Below are positions 43,075-52,977 of a stretch of DNA of 64,000 bases, in pieces (positions within the stretch are counted from its first letter, which is position 1; the number at the start of each line of letters is the position of its first letter). A program made the translations under genes and the position numbers. The DNA lies in the NCBI RefSeq assembly GCF_008124785.1, contig NZ_VNHU01000002.1, positions 543,205 through 607,204 on the forward strand, written 5' to 3'. Source of the DNA: Aquimarina intermedia. Lineage in GTDB: Bacteria; Bacteroidota; Bacteroidia; Flavobacteriales; Flavobacteriaceae. The notes beneath the pieces were generated by a model that was not told the DNA's origin, did not search any database, and saw only the letters and a list, made by a program, of their open reading frames with translations.

Positions 43075-44091
43075 TTATTCTAAAACAGAATAATCTCCAA
43101 CACTAATTTTGGTGAATTTTCCGTCAAAACTGACCTTATTACCTATCATCGCTTCGTCTAAGGTAGCATTTTTAATATGAGTTTCTGTTTGAATCAAACT
43201 ATTTTTAATTATAGAGTCATGTATCACACACCCATCTCCAATACTTACGTTTGGACCAATAGTAGCATTTTTTAAGCTTACATTTTCGCCAATAAAACAC
43301 GGCTCAATAATCGTTGAATTCTCTTTTTTGATAGTAGTACTCACTAGATGCTCGCCGTCATTTTGTAAAAAACCTAACATGCGAGTATTCGTCTCTACCG
43401 TTACAGTCTTATTTCCACAGTCCATCCACTCGTCTACTTGTCCTGTTACAAATTTCTTGCCAGAGCTCATCATACGTTTGATGCCGTCATTAATCTGATA
43501 CTCGCCTCCGTTGATTATGTTGTGGTCTAACACGTACTGCAATTCGTTTTTGAGAACTGCTACATCCTTGAAGTAATAAATTCCGATAACGGCTAAATCT
43601 GAGACAAAGGTTTCAGGTTTTTCAACCAGCTCAACAATTTCATCAGCCTCATTTAGTTTGACCACGCCATATGCTTCAGGTTGATCTACCTGTTTTACCC
43701 ATATAACAGAATCTGCGGACTTATCCAGATTAAAGTCTGCCCGGATCAATGTGTCAGCATAGGCGATTACAGCCGGTCCCGATAAGGATTCTTTGGCACA
43801 CATGATAGCATGACCTGTACCCAAAGGCTGATCTTGTCTGTAGATTGACGCTTTTGCTCCCAGACCTTCAGCCAGCGCTGTTAAGCTTTCCTCTACATCC
43901 TGCCCAAAAAAAGCGGGGTCTCCCAAAACAAATGCGATCTCTTCGATTGGTTCTCCTAATACTTTTGCAATATCAGACACCAAACGGTGTACTATTGGTT
44001 TTCCGGCAACGGGAATTAAAGGTTTTGGAACTGTTAGGGTATGAGGACGTAATCTAGAGCCTCGTCCTGCCATGGGTACGATGATTTTCAT
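43075..44091 (-). CDS. Sugar-phosphate nucleotidyltransferase (G1P thymidylyl/M1P guanylyl type) with left-handed beta-helix
   Basis: A 338-residue enzyme making NDP-sugars for glycans. The catalytic loop PMAGRGSRLRPHTLTVPKPL starts at residue 6, and YADTLIRADF and VEKPE follow. The C-terminal 80 residues are hexapeptide repeats (IGENVSLKNATIGPNVSIGDGC). It lies in one operon with dut and the flippase gene, so the sugar may feed a lipid-linked glycan. The exact sugar and nucleotide cannot be determined from sequence. Confidence 0.88.
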   Translation of the reverse strand: MKIIVPMAGRGSRLRPHTLTVPKPLIPVAGKPIVHRLVSDIAKVLGEPIEEIAFVLGDPAFFGQDVEESLTALAEGLGAKASIYRQDQPLGTGHAIMCAKESLSGPAVIAYADTLIRADFNLDKSADSVIWVKQVDQPEAYGVVKLNEADEIVELVEKPETFVSDLAVIGIYYFKDVAVLKNELQYVLDHNIINGGEYQINDGIKRMMSSGKKFVTGQVDEWMDCGNKTVTVETNTRMLGFLQNDGEHLVSTTIKKENSTIIEPCFIGENVSLKNATIGPNVSIGDGCVIHDSIIKNSLIQTETHIKNATLDEAMIGNKVSFDGKFTKISVGDYSVLE

Positions 44092-44132
44092 GTGTTACTT
44101 TTATTTTTAAAAATTAGATTTTATATATTCAA

Positions 44133-44567
44133 TTATTGTTTTCCTGTACTTCCAAAGCCACCAGAACCACGCTCACTATTTGACAATTCTTCGACTTCAG
44201 ACCAATCGGCACGTTCATGTTTTGCAATGACTAGTTGTGCAACGCGCTCTCCTCGTGAAATCGTATATGGATCATTAGAAAGGTTTACTAAAATCACTCC
44301 GATTTCTCCACGATAATCTGCATCCACAGTTCCAGGAGCATTAAGCACTGTTATACCGTGCTTTGCTGCCAAACCGCTACGAGGTCGCACTTGAGCTTCA
44401 TAACCATGAGGAAGCTCTATAAACAATCCTGTTTTTACAATGGTGCGCTCTAAAGGTTGAAGCGTGATTTCCTCTTGTATACTAGCTCTCAAATCCATAC
44501 CGGCAGATGACGGAGTTTCATAATGCGGCAGGGTACTATCTGAGGTATTTATTATTTTGATCTTCAT
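44133..44567 (-). CDS. dut: dUTP diphosphatase
   Basis: A 144-residue trimeric dUTPase that hydrolyses dUTP to dUMP. All five motifs are visible: [44 protein letters not shown] and the C-terminal [12 protein letters not shown]. Length is normal. It sits 41 bases upstream of the nucleotidyltransferase gene and 3 bases after the flippase gene. Confidence 0.97.
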   Translation of the reverse strand: MKIKIINTSDSTLPHYETPSSAGMDLRASIQEEITLQPLERTIVKTGLFIELPHGYEAQVRPRSGLAAKHGITVLNAPGTVDADYRGEIGVILVNLSNDPYTISRGERVAQLVIAKHERADWSEVEELSNSERGSGGFGSTGKQ

Positions 44568-44570
44568 GAA

Positions 44571-46022
44571 CTAATTTTTAATTAATTGCTTCAATTCTTT
44601 GAATTCGAAAGCATACAAAACTACTAAAAACAGTAGTAAAAACGGGATGCCTACCATGTAATTACTATCAAACACATAAAATGATAATACACAAAGAATT
44701 ATTGATAATACTATGTAACCACATATGCGCTTGCTATCATAAGGAATTGGATAGTATTTCTTGCCGAAATAGTAGGATAGCAACATCATCGTACTATAAG
44801 CTACCAGTGTAGCGATAGCGGAGGCCATATAGCTTAACCTCGGAATCAACACCAAATTAATTACCAGCGTAAGCAAAGCTCCAACCACAGAAATATACGC
44901 TCCGAATTTGGTTCTATCGGTAATTTTATACCAAACGGAAAGATTATGATAAATTCCCAAGCAAAAATTCGCGAGGAGAATTAAAGGAACTACATTTAAT
45001 GCTTCCCAGTATTCCGGGTCTCTGACAATTAAAACTTTTAAGATGGGTAAAAACACAATAACGCCCAACATGATTAGCGAGCCCAGTACTACAAAATACT
45101 TGGTAATGGTAGCAAATGTTTGAGGGGCATCCCGATGGGTCGCATGCTTAAAGAAAAATGGCTCGATCCCCAAACGAAATGCAGTGGCAAACAATGTCAT
45201 AAACAAAGCTAGTTTATAGCAAGCCGAATATACACCAATGGCAGATTCTGCAACATCATTGGGAAGTAGGTATTTGAGTAAAACCCGATCAAAGGTTTCG
45301 TTAACTGAAAAAGCAATACCAGCCACTAATATTGGCAAGGCGTAGCGCATCATTTTTTTCCAAAGTGCCGTATCAAAACTGTAATTAATTTTACCATAAA
45401 ATGGAAGTAATACTAATAAGGTCACCGCACTCGCAATAAGATTTGAAATAAATATATAGTTGATCTCAAAATCTCCTACAACAAATACTTTTAGAAATGG
45501 AAATGATTTAGCTACATCTGTAATAAACAAAAGCAGCAATATATTGAGGCCAAGATTAATGAAAATATTCAAAATTTTGATAGAAGCGTAACGCAAAGAT
45601 CGCCCTGTAGCACGCAACCAGGCAAAAGGAATGATCACCAGTGCGTCCAATAAAAGGATCCACAACACCAGTTTCAAATATTCGGTTTTTATCTCGAGCC
45701 AATAGGATAGTGCGTCCAAACAGACAAAGGCTAAAACGATCAACAGCACAGAACTTACAGCAATGGAAATTGCAGAAGTACCGGTTACCCGATGCTTGTC
45801 TGACACCTTATTGTAAAACCTAAAAAAAGCAGTCTCCATACCATACGCCAACAGTACATTGAACATCACAATATATGCGAATACGAAGGATACCTTACCA
45901 TACTCATCGGCAGGTAAAATGTCAGTATACAAAGGAACTAGTATGAAGGATAGCATTCGTGGTAACACGGTAGCCAATCCATAGACAAAGGTTTGCTTAA
46001 ATAAACGTTGAAAAGTACTCAA
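44571..46022 (-). CDS. Polysaccharide/oligosaccharide flippase (Wzx-like, MATE/MOP superfamily)
   Basis: A 483-residue membrane protein with 12-14 hydrophobic helices, beginning FKQTFVYGLATVLPRMLSFILVPLYTDILPADEYG, the standard polysaccharide synthase family start. It would flip lipid-linked glycan across the inner membrane. It begins the operon flippase-dut-nucleotidyltransferase-TPR-DUF4292-EnvC-like-GyrI-like, a mix of glycan and cell-wall functions. Start chosen at the first Met; a short upstream stretch holds no recognised promoter. Confidence 0.9.
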   Translation of the reverse strand: MSTFQRLFKQTFVYGLATVLPRMLSFILVPLYTDILPADEYGKVSFVFAYIVMFNVLLAYGMETAFFRFYNKVSDKHRVTGTSAISIAVSSVLLIVLAFVCLDALSYWLEIKTEYLKLVLWILLLDALVIIPFAWLRATGRSLRYASIKILNIFINLGLNILLLLFITDVAKSFPFLKVFVVGDFEINYIFISNLIASAVTLLVLLPFYGKINYSFDTALWKKMMRYALPILVAGIAFSVNETFDRVLLKYLLPNDVAESAIGVYSACYKLALFMTLFATAFRLGIEPFFFKHATHRDAPQTFATITKYFVVLGSLIMLGVIVFLPILKVLIVRDPEYWEALNVVPLILLANFCLGIYHNLSVWYKITDRTKFGAYISVVGALLTLVINLVLIPRLSYMASAIATLVAYSTMMLLSYYFGKKYYPIPYDSKRICGYIVLSIILCVLSFYVFDSNYMVGIPFLLLFLVVLYAFEFKELKQLIKN

Positions 46023-46086
46023 TAGCTATAGGTTATAGCTGTAAAAATACAGTTTTTATCCAGTGCTATTGATTTAAATTCTTTTT

Positions 46087-46545
46087 TTACATTTTTTTAG
46101 GAAGATTATCAATTTTGAAGTAAAGCATTTTGCCGTCTTTTTCATAAGCCAACACTGCTTCGTTCTTTTGTAAGTCAAAAGGAATTTTCTTTTCAATTAT
46201 GGGTAATTGATTACCGAATTCTTTTTTGGGATCCGAACTCATGATAAGCTCTTCTTTTTTAGGAAACATATATCGGCCAATATAGGCTTTGGTACTTAAA
46301 TCATATTGTAAGTCAATCTTTTTTCCTTTAAAATAAAGATGTGAAATAGTAATTGCTTCGATTTCGTTGGACGGAAAAACAATAGTATATCCCTGACCAA
46401 CTGTTTCCTTATTGGGAAAGAGTTCTTGATAATATGCATCGCTAAGCGATATTGGGGGTGTTTGATCCATGGTATTAATTGAAGCGCATCCCGTGGTTAG
46501 GAACAGCAATAATATAACACTTAAGGTACTTAAAAAGGCTTGCAT
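46087..46545 (-). CDS. Small lipoprotein, hypothetical
   Basis: A 152-residue protein with a lipoprotein signal (MQAFLSTLSVILLLFLTTGC, lipidation at C20) and a beta-rich remainder without known motif. A minus-strand -7-like box (TACTTTTG) lies at 46581-46588. The gene stands alone, between the ATP synthase terminator and the flippase gene. Function unknown. Confidence 0.7.
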   Translation of the reverse strand: MQAFLSTLSVILLLFLTTGCASINTMDQTPPISLSDAYYQELFPNKETVGQGYTIVFPSNEIEAITISHLYFKGKKIDLQYDLSTKAYIGRYMFPKKEELIMSSDPKKEFGNQLPIIEKKIPFDLQKNEAVLAYEKDGKMLYFKIDNLPKKM

Positions 46546-46623
46546 ATTACTGGTATTAAATGATTTGTTTAAGTTAAGAACAAAAGTAATACCAAAGGAA
46601 TCAATAATAAAGAGTTTTACAAC

Positions 46624-46653
46624 TAAAAAAGCCCGCGTAAAGCGAGCTTTTTA
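46624..46653 (-). terminator. Terminator of the ATP synthase operon
   Basis: AAAAGC-C-CGC / GCG-A-GCTTTT stem with GTAAA loop; on the minus strand the T run GGGCTTTTTTAG follows. It lies 20 bases after the atpG stop. Confidence 0.8.
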
Positions 46654-46672
46654 TATTATAAGCAACAGATTG

Positions 46673-47536
46673 TTATCCGTTTAGAGCTTCCGCACCACCA
46701 ACGATCTCTAAGATCTCATTGGTAATAGAAGCTTGTCTTGCTTTGTTATAAGATAATTTGAGTGAATCTCTCAGTTCTGTAGCATTATCTGTGGCCTTAT
46801 GCATCGCCGTCATACGTGCTCCATGCTCTGAGGCAAAAGAATCACGAATCCCTTTGTACAACTGCATTTTAAGCATCTTCGGGATTAATTGCTCTACAAT
46901 CTCTTCTTTTGATGGCTCAAAAATATAATCAACATTTGCATTCGCATCTTTACTAGCCATAGGAACAATTGGTAAGAACTGTTCGGTAGTTACGATTTGA
47001 GAAGCAGCATTTTTAAATTTATTATATACTACAAGTACCTTATCGTAGTCTCCCTTGGTAAAACGATCCATGATATCAGTAGCAATGTCAGCAACGTTTG
47101 CAAACGTTAAATCGTCGTATAGACTACTATGATTAACTACAACTTTATGTGACTTGGTTACAATATCGTTTACCTTTTTTCCGATCGTTATAAAATCAAC
47201 TTGCTTACCCGCATATTGATTTGTATAAATATCGCGTACCGCTTTGATAATATTCGTATTAAATGCTCCTGCCAAACCTCTGTTTGAAGCAATTGCAACA
47301 ACTAATACTTTATTTACCTCACGTTGCTCTGCATACGCACTAGCATTATCATTATCCAGGGCTGCACTTAAGTTTTGTAACAACTCGGTTAATTTATCTG
47401 CATACGGACGCATTGCAGTAATAGCAGACTGTGCCTTATTCAACTTCGCAGCAGATACCATTTTCATGGCGCTGGTGATTTGCATCGTTGAAGATACAGA
47501 GGTAATTCTATTACGTAACTCTTTTAAATTTGCCAT
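46673..47536 (-). CDS. atpG: ATP synthase F1 subunit gamma
   Basis: A 287-residue rotor shaft subunit. The N-terminal MANLKELRNRITSVSSTMQITSAMKMVSAAKL and C-terminal RMTAMHKATDNATELRDSLKLSYNKARQASITNEILEIVGG are the universal gamma signatures. It is last in the atp cluster, 30 bases after atpA, and is followed by a terminator. Confidence 0.97.
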   Translation of the reverse strand: MANLKELRNRITSVSSTMQITSAMKMVSAAKLNKAQSAITAMRPYADKLTELLQNLSAALDNDNASAYAEQREVNKVLVVAIASNRGLAGAFNTNIIKAVRDIYTNQYAGKQVDFITIGKKVNDIVTKSHKVVVNHSSLYDDLTFANVADIATDIMDRFTKGDYDKVLVVYNKFKNAASQIVTTEQFLPIVPMASKDANANVDYIFEPSKEEIVEQLIPKMLKMQLYKGIRDSFASEHGARMTAMHKATDNATELRDSLKLSYNKARQASITNEILEIVGGAEALNG

Positions 47537-47566
47537 TTCTTATACTTATGAATTCAGAATCCAGTA

Positions 47567-49147
47567 TTAGCCTTTATACTTAGCCGAAATCTCTTTTGAA
47601 GCTGATACTAAAACATCAATAACCTCGTCAGTTAATTTTCCGGCTTTCAAAAGATCTAAGCTATCTCTATGCTTTGCATTAAGGTATGCTAAGTAATCTT
47701 TCTCAAATTCTTTTACTTTATTAACAGGAACGTCTCTTAACAAATTCTTAGAACCTGCGTAAACGATTGCAACTTGATCTTCTACCGTGAAAGGATCATT
47801 TTGAGCCTGTTTAAGGATCTCAACATTACGTTTCCCTTTTTCGATAACATTTAGCGTTGCTGCATCAAGATCAGAACCAAATTTAGCAAATGCTTCTAGT
47901 TCACGGAACTGTGCCTGATCCAGTTTTAAAGTACCTGCTACTTTTTTCATGGATTTAATCTGCGCATTACCACCAACTCGAGATACCGAAATACCCACGT
48001 TAATTGCCGGACGAACTCCAGAGTTAAATAAATCAGACGTTAAGAATATCTGACCATCTGTAATCGAAATTACATTGGTAGGAATATATGCAGAAACATC
48101 CCCTGCCTGAGTTTCGATAATTGGCAATGCTGTAAGTGAACCGCCTCCTTTCACCTTATCTTTTAAAGAATCAGGCAAATCATTCATGTCTTTTGCGATC
48201 GTATCATCTGCAATAATTTTTGCAGCACGCTCTAATAATCTAGAGTGAAGATAAAAAACATCTCCAGGGTACGCTTCACGTCCCGGTGGACGACGTAATA
48301 ACAAAGAAACCTCACGATACGCTACCGCTTGTTTTGATAAATCATCATATATAATCAATGCCGGACGACCCGTATCTCTAAAATACTCACCGATTGCTGC
48401 ACCTGCGAATGGAGCATATACCTGCATTGGAGCAGGATCAGATGCATTTGCAGCTACAATAGTTGTATAAGCCATTGCACCTTTGTCCTCAAGAACTTTA
48501 GCAATACCTGCAACAGTAGATGCTTTTTGCCCTATAGCAACATAGATACAATATACCGGCTCACCAGCATCGTAAAATTCTTTTTGGTTAAGGATCGTAT
48601 CGATACAAACGGTAGTTTTACCAGTCTGACGGTCACCAATAACAAGCTCACGCTGACCTCTACCTACAGGCACCATCGCATCGATAGATTTAATTCCTGT
48701 TTGCAAAGGTTCGGTTACCGGCTGACGAAATATTACACCCGGAGCTTTACGCTCTAGTGGCATCTCAAACGTTTCTCCTCCGATAGGACCTTTCCCATCA
48801 ATTGGAGCACCTAATGTATCTACTACACGCCCAACAATACCTTCACCTACATTAATAGATGCAATTCGTTGTGTACGCTTTACAGTAACACCCTCTTTAA
48901 CCTCTGTAGAAGGACCTAAAAGTACTACCCCAACATTATCCTCTTCAAGATTTAGAACGATTCCCTCTAATCCAGATTCAAATTGCACTAATTCTCCGTA
49001 TTGAGCATTAGATAGACCGTAGATTCGAGCGATACCATCACCTACTTGTAATACCGTTCCTACCTCTTCTAGCGAAGCCGTAGCTTCAAAACCAGATAAT
49101 TGTTGTTTTAATATTGCTGAAACTTCAGCAGGATTCACTTCTGCCAT
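47567..49147 (-). CDS. atpA: ATP synthase F1 subunit alpha
   Basis: A 526-residue regulatory nucleotide-binding subunit of the F1 hexamer. Walker A is GDRQTGKT (171-178), and [45 protein letters not shown] holds the arginine finger. Length is slightly above the E. coli protein (513). In canonical order after atpH. The catalytic beta subunit (atpD) is not adjacent. Confidence 0.98.
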   Translation of the reverse strand: MAEVNPAEVSAILKQQLSGFEATASLEEVGTVLQVGDGIARIYGLSNAQYGELVQFESGLEGIVLNLEEDNVGVVLLGPSTEVKEGVTVKRTQRIASINVGEGIVGRVVDTLGAPIDGKGPIGGETFEMPLERKAPGVIFRQPVTEPLQTGIKSIDAMVPVGRGQRELVIGDRQTGKTTVCIDTILNQKEFYDAGEPVYCIYVAIGQKASTVAGIAKVLEDKGAMAYTTIVAANASDPAPMQVYAPFAGAAIGEYFRDTGRPALIIYDDLSKQAVAYREVSLLLRRPPGREAYPGDVFYLHSRLLERAAKIIADDTIAKDMNDLPDSLKDKVKGGGSLTALPIIETQAGDVSAYIPTNVISITDGQIFLTSDLFNSGVRPAINVGISVSRVGGNAQIKSMKKVAGTLKLDQAQFRELEAFAKFGSDLDAATLNVIEKGKRNVEILKQAQNDPFTVEDQVAIVYAGSKNLLRDVPVNKVKEFEKDYLAYLNAKHRDSLDLLKAGKLTDEVIDVLVSASKEISAKYKG

Positions 49148-49206
49148 TTTATAATAGTTTAGAAGAATAAGTTGTATTACTCATTCCCTTATTATTAGTT
49201 TTACTT

Positions 49207-49734
49207 TTAATTACTTAATTCTCTTCTTAATGAAGTTAACTTACTCGCTACGCTCGCATTGTACTGCAAATCACCAACACGTAAGATAAATCCACCAATA
49301 ATACTTTCATCAACTATATTTTCGATAGTTGCGTTATAACCGGTAAATTCTTTCACCTTAGCCAACACCTTAGTTCGCATCGCCTCATTAAGCGGCACAG
49401 CCGATGTAACGGTTGCCACTTGTGTATTGTTAAGCTTATTGTATAAAGCGATATACTGCTTTGCTACTTCACCTAACAAAGACACTCTTTTGTTAGCGAT
49501 CAATACGTCAAAAAGGTTTTGGGTAGTATTGGTTGTATCTTTAAAAATCTGACGTAAAGATTCACGTTTTACCTCATTTTTGATCAAAGGACTGTTTAAC
49601 AACATACGCAACTCAGCACTCGCATCTATAGTATCAATGATACTATTCATATCCTGCTGAATACCATCAGTTGCTTTTTGCTCCTGTGCCAGGCTTAAAA
49701 CCGCTTTTGCGTAACGTACTGCTGCTCTGCTCAT
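49207..49734 (-). CDS. atpH: ATP synthase F1 subunit delta
   Basis: A 175-residue OSCP/delta subunit linking the F1 head to the b stalk. N-terminal SRAAVRYAKAVLSLAQEQK and C-terminal IENIVDESIIGGFILRVGDLQYNASVASKLTSLRREL motifs are clear. Seven bases after atpF. Confidence 0.95.
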   Translation of the reverse strand: MSRAAVRYAKAVLSLAQEQKATDGIQQDMNSIIDTIDASAELRMLLNSPLIKNEVKRESLRQIFKDTTNTTQNLFDVLIANKRVSLLGEVAKQYIALYNKLNNTQVATVTSAVPLNEAMRTKVLAKVKEFTGYNATIENIVDESIIGGFILRVGDLQYNASVASKLTSLRRELSN

Positions 49735-49741
49735 AAATCGC

Positions 49742-50239
49742 TTAGTTTAAAGTAACATCTCCCAACATAGAGTCAACCAAATCCATTTGATTCTCTTTAT
49801 TGTCTAATTCTTTTCTCACTACCTTTTCTGCAATCTCTATTGAGATAGCAGCCACTTGCTGTTTAAGCTCTGCAATGGCAGCTTTTTTCTCACCTTCGAT
49901 AGTTTCCTGAGCCTGTGCTACAATTTTGTTAGCTTCTTGCTGCGCTTCGTCTTTTGCTTCGGTAATCATCGATTCTTTCAAAACGCGTGCTTCCTTTAGC
50001 ATACTATCTCGTTCTGCACGTGCTTCTTTAATGATACGTTCATTATCAGCCTGCAGGTTTTGTAATTCTTTCTTAGCATTTTCAGCAGCATCCAGTGCTC
50101 CTTGAATACCTTCTTCTCTGTCATTTAAACTATTAAGAATTGGTTTCCATGCAAATTTTCTCATTAAAAAGATTAAAATCAATAAAATGATGGTTTGCAT
50201 AAAAAACAATCCGGGAGAAAAATCGTGTAAAAGATCCAT
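49742..50239 (-). CDS. atpF: ATP synthase F0 subunit b
   Basis: A 165-residue peripheral stalk subunit with one N-terminal membrane helix (LFFMQTIILLILIFLMRKFAW) and a long amphipathic coiled coil (about 40-155). It lies between atpE and atpH. Confidence 0.95.
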   Translation of the reverse strand: MDLLHDFSPGLFFMQTIILLILIFLMRKFAWKPILNSLNDREEGIQGALDAAENAKKELQNLQADNERIIKEARAERDSMLKEARVLKESMITEAKDEAQQEANKIVAQAQETIEGEKKAAIAELKQQVAAISIEIAEKVVRKELDNKENQMDLVDSMLGDVTLN

Positions 50240-50277
50240 TATTGCTATACTTTGTGTTTATACTTTTGTTTAATTTT

Positions 50278-50314
50278 AAACAATTCCCGCAACCAACCGT
50301 TACAGGAATTGTTT
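50278..50314 (-). promoter_or_regulatory. Hairpin in the atpE-atpF spacer
   Basis: AAACAATTCC and GGAATTGTTT form a perfect 10-base stem with a 17-base loop, directly after atpE. Only a weak T tract follows, so partial termination, processing or mRNA stabilisation are all possible. Confidence 0.5.
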
Positions 50315-50328
50315 ATACTTTTTAGGAA

Positions 50329-50526
<198 letters not shown>

Positions 50527-50556
50527 TTATATAATTAAACAAATTCTAATTCTCAA

Positions 50557-51660
50557 TTAATGATGGTCGTGCTCTGCAACAGCCATCCCAATAAACAATG
50601 CCGATAACATTGTAAAGATAAAGGCCTGCAAAAATGCAACTAATAATTCAATTAACGTTATAAAAAGGGTTAGCACTAATGATATCCCTGTAGATCCTAC
50701 AGCACCAAACTGTGCTTTAAGTAAAATCATTAACGCAATTAAGCTCATTACCACAAAGTGTCCTGCAGTCATATTTGCAAACAAACGAATCAATAGAGAG
50801 AAAGGCTTAGTTAACATCCCTAAAATCTCTATTGGCATTAAAATAATTTTCATAGGAACAGGTACGCCCGGCATCCAGAAAATATGTTTCCAATATTCTT
50901 TATTTCCACTAAATTGAACAATGAAGAATGTAAACACGGCCAATGCCACTGTTACAGCAATATTACCGGTAACATTAAATCCTAGCGGTGTCATCCCTAA
51001 TAAGTTCAAGATCCAAATAAAGAAGAATACAGTTAACAAAAAGCCCATGTATTTACGATACTTTTTTTCACCGATATTAGGTCTTGCAATTTCGTCACGA
51101 ACATAAATAACCAAGGGCTCTAATACTCTTGCAAAACCTGTTGGAATTGGTCCTTTCTTATAACCTCTAGCCAAAGCTGAAAAAGCTAAAACCATTAACA
51201 ATCCAGCTAACAACATTCCTAAAACACTTTTGGTGATAGAAAAATCCAAAGGTCTTGGGTTTGTTGGATGACCAGCTTCGTCAATCACCAACTCATCATC
51301 AGGTCCGTCTAATTTATATATTTTACTGTGATATAATTTGTAGTAGTTACCGTTCACTTCAGCCACTGTTTCACCATGATGAAACTTAGATGACATAAAG
51401 ACTTGAAGTCCACCATCCCATAAAATTACGGGTAATGGAAAACCATAGTGTGTATTTGTCTTTCCATCGGTATAAAAAACAAAATCGTGAGAATCCTGTA
51501 AGTGATGTCTGATGTAGGCGTCAATCTCCTCTTTAGTATCTACCGGGTCGCCTTCTTTTGAAGTCTCTCCATTACTCGCAGATCCCGCATAGGTAGTTGA
51601 ACTCATAAAAAAAAGTAGAAGAACTACTATACAACTGAAGGGTCTATAAAATACTTTCAT
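50557..51660 (-). CDS. atpB: ATP synthase F0 subunit a with long N-terminal extension
   Basis: A 367-residue proton-channel subunit. A signal-like helix (VVLLLFFMSSTTYAG) and a soluble domain of about 100 residues precede the membrane core (about 145-365). The conserved Arg lies in SLLIRLFANMTAGH. The extension is usual in Bacteroidota AtpB and absent from E. coli AtpB (271). It is followed by atpE after 39 bases. Confidence 0.95.
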   Translation of the reverse strand: MKVFYRPFSCIVVLLLFFMSSTTYAGSASNGETSKEGDPVDTKEEIDAYIRHHLQDSHDFVFYTDGKTNTHYGFPLPVILWDGGLQVFMSSKFHHGETVAEVNGNYYKLYHSKIYKLDGPDDELVIDEAGHPTNPRPLDFSITKSVLGMLLAGLLMVLAFSALARGYKKGPIPTGFARVLEPLVIYVRDEIARPNIGEKKYRKYMGFLLTVFFFIWILNLLGMTPLGFNVTGNIAVTVALAVFTFFIVQFSGNKEYWKHIFWMPGVPVPMKIILMPIEILGMLTKPFSLLIRLFANMTAGHFVVMSLIALMILLKAQFGAVGSTGISLVLTLFITLIELLVAFLQAFIFTMLSALFIGMAVAEHDHH

Positions 51661-51853
51661 TTGCTAAATTCTGGTGTTTTTTGTAAGTTCTGAATTTGGC
51701 TGCAAAAGTACATTATTAATTCTCAATAAACATAGCTTTTTATAATAAATTCTTAATTTAACTATCCTCATGAGCTAAGCACACTATTTCTTGTTTAAAA
51801 GAATGTAGGTTTATTTTTGTTAACGTGCATGTTTAAAAAAACTTATCTCCAAA

Positions 51854-52240
51854 TTATATTCGTTTCAAAAACGGAATAATGAGCACTATTAAAAGTATTG
51901 TATATAAAAAATAGAAGCCTAGAAACACTGCTTTATCTATCCAAAATTCTTCAGCATCAAACCATCCCATTTTATATATAAAAAGAGAAGCAATAATCAT
52001 TTTTGCTAACAACAGTCCCAAAAAGACAAAGCCAGTGTTTTTGGGAGAAAAATGATGCGTTATAGCTGTAGACAAAAAAACCATTCCTACAATGCTTATA
52101 AAAAACAGATGTTGATCTAAAATTGATTGCGTTGCCCCCAACTCTAAAAATTGTGTGATTGCAAATTTATGAGTAGCGAAAAGAAATAGTGCGCCTACTA
52201 TGATTAATCCTATTCCTTTGATTTGTATGTTTTTACCCAA
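51854..52240 (-). CDS. Four-helix membrane protein of the ATP synthase locus
   Basis: A 128-residue protein with four hydrophobic helices (about 9-24, 42-60, 70-88 and 102-124). It occupies the place between atpZ and atpB, where many bacteria have AtpI-like proteins. Flavobacterial homologues are, from memory, a DUF (possibly DUF6168). By position it may help c-ring assembly or ion supply, but this is inference. Confidence 0.75.
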   Translation of the reverse strand: MGKNIQIKGIGLIIVGALFLFATHKFAITQFLELGATQSILDQHLFFISIVGMVFLSTAITHHFSPKNTGFVFLGLLLAKMIIASLFIYKMGWFDAEEFWIDKAVFLGFYFLYTILLIVLIIPFLKRI

Positions 52241-52336
52241 AAGTATATGGTATTTAAATTTTAAAACAGTGAGACTATGATAGCATCAGGAAGTAAGCAG
52301 GCTATACAACGCTGCTAGTGACTTACTTGAAAAAAA

Positions 52337-52570
52337 TTATTTAACTTTAATTACCTGCCAGATAACTGAACCAATGGCAAGAAATACGGCCCCAAGCCCT
52401 ATCCATTTCTCATAAAAAGGTTCGGTAAACCCTTTCACTTCATCAATATAAACTCCTAAATAATAACCACCAACAATTATGGCTAACATTTGAATGCCAA
52501 TGGTGGTATATTTAGCATATTGCTTAAGCTGATTTCCCCTGCTCTTTGGTTGACTGTTCTTTTTTTCCAT
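52337..52570 (-). CDS. AtpZ/AtpI family protein
   Basis: I prefer the start at MEKKNSQ (52568-52570); the frame from 52579 adds 3 residues. The 77-residue protein has two membrane helices (about 24-44 and 52-72) and the AtpZ/AtpI fold (TTIGIQMLAIIVGGYYLGVYID). AtpZ/AtpI proteins are accessory to ATP synthase and linked to Mg2+/Ca2+ transport and c-ring assembly. The 5' end overlaps the bactofilin 3' end in another frame by 47 bases. Confidence 0.85.
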   Translation of the reverse strand: MEKKNSQPKSRGNQLKQYAKYTTIGIQMLAIIVGGYYLGVYIDEVKGFTEPFYEKWIGLGAVFLAIGSVIWQVIKVK

Positions 52571-52961
52571 CTTGATCACTTAACGATTTAACACCACCCT
52601 TCATCACGCAAGAGGCATTAAAAGTAGCTCCAGGCTCCACGGCAAGTTTACCTACACTAACTTCTCCATCGATCACAGAATCGGGTTTCAAGGATAAAGT
52701 ACCTGAAACCAGTAAATTTCCTGAAAATTTACCCTCAAAGTCTGCGTCAGAACATTCTAAAGTTCCTTTTATAAAGCCTGATTTGCCTACCACAACTTTT
52801 CCGGTAGTTTTGAAAGTACCCTCTATGATACCTTCTACCCTAAAACCTCCCTCAGAAACAACATCTCCAACGATCTTAGTTCCTTCTGAAATTTTATTTT
52901 GATTTTTTGAGTAATCAGCTGTTGCGCTATGGTCCCGTCCTTTTTTGTTGTCTGAAAACAT
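52524..52961 (-). CDS. Bactofilin (polymer-forming cytoskeletal protein)
   Basis: A 145-residue protein with the bactofilin beta-helix core (KISEGTKIVGDVVSEGGFRVEGIIEGTFKTTGKVVVG, then SGTLSLKPDSVIDGEVSVG), flanked by short disordered polar ends. Bactofilins form non-polar filaments. Its 3' end overlaps the atpZ start, and it lies 16 bases after sprE, so it belongs to the sprE-atp transcription unit. Confidence 0.9.
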   Translation of the reverse strand: MFSDNKKGRDHSATADYSKNQNKISEGTKIVGDVVSEGGFRVEGIIEGTFKTTGKVVVGKSGFIKGTLECSDADFEGKFSGNLLVSGTLSLKPDSVIDGEVSVGKLAVEPGATFNASCVMKGGVKSLSDQDGKKEQSTKEQGKSA

Positions 52962-52977
52962 GATTGTTATGTTTTAA

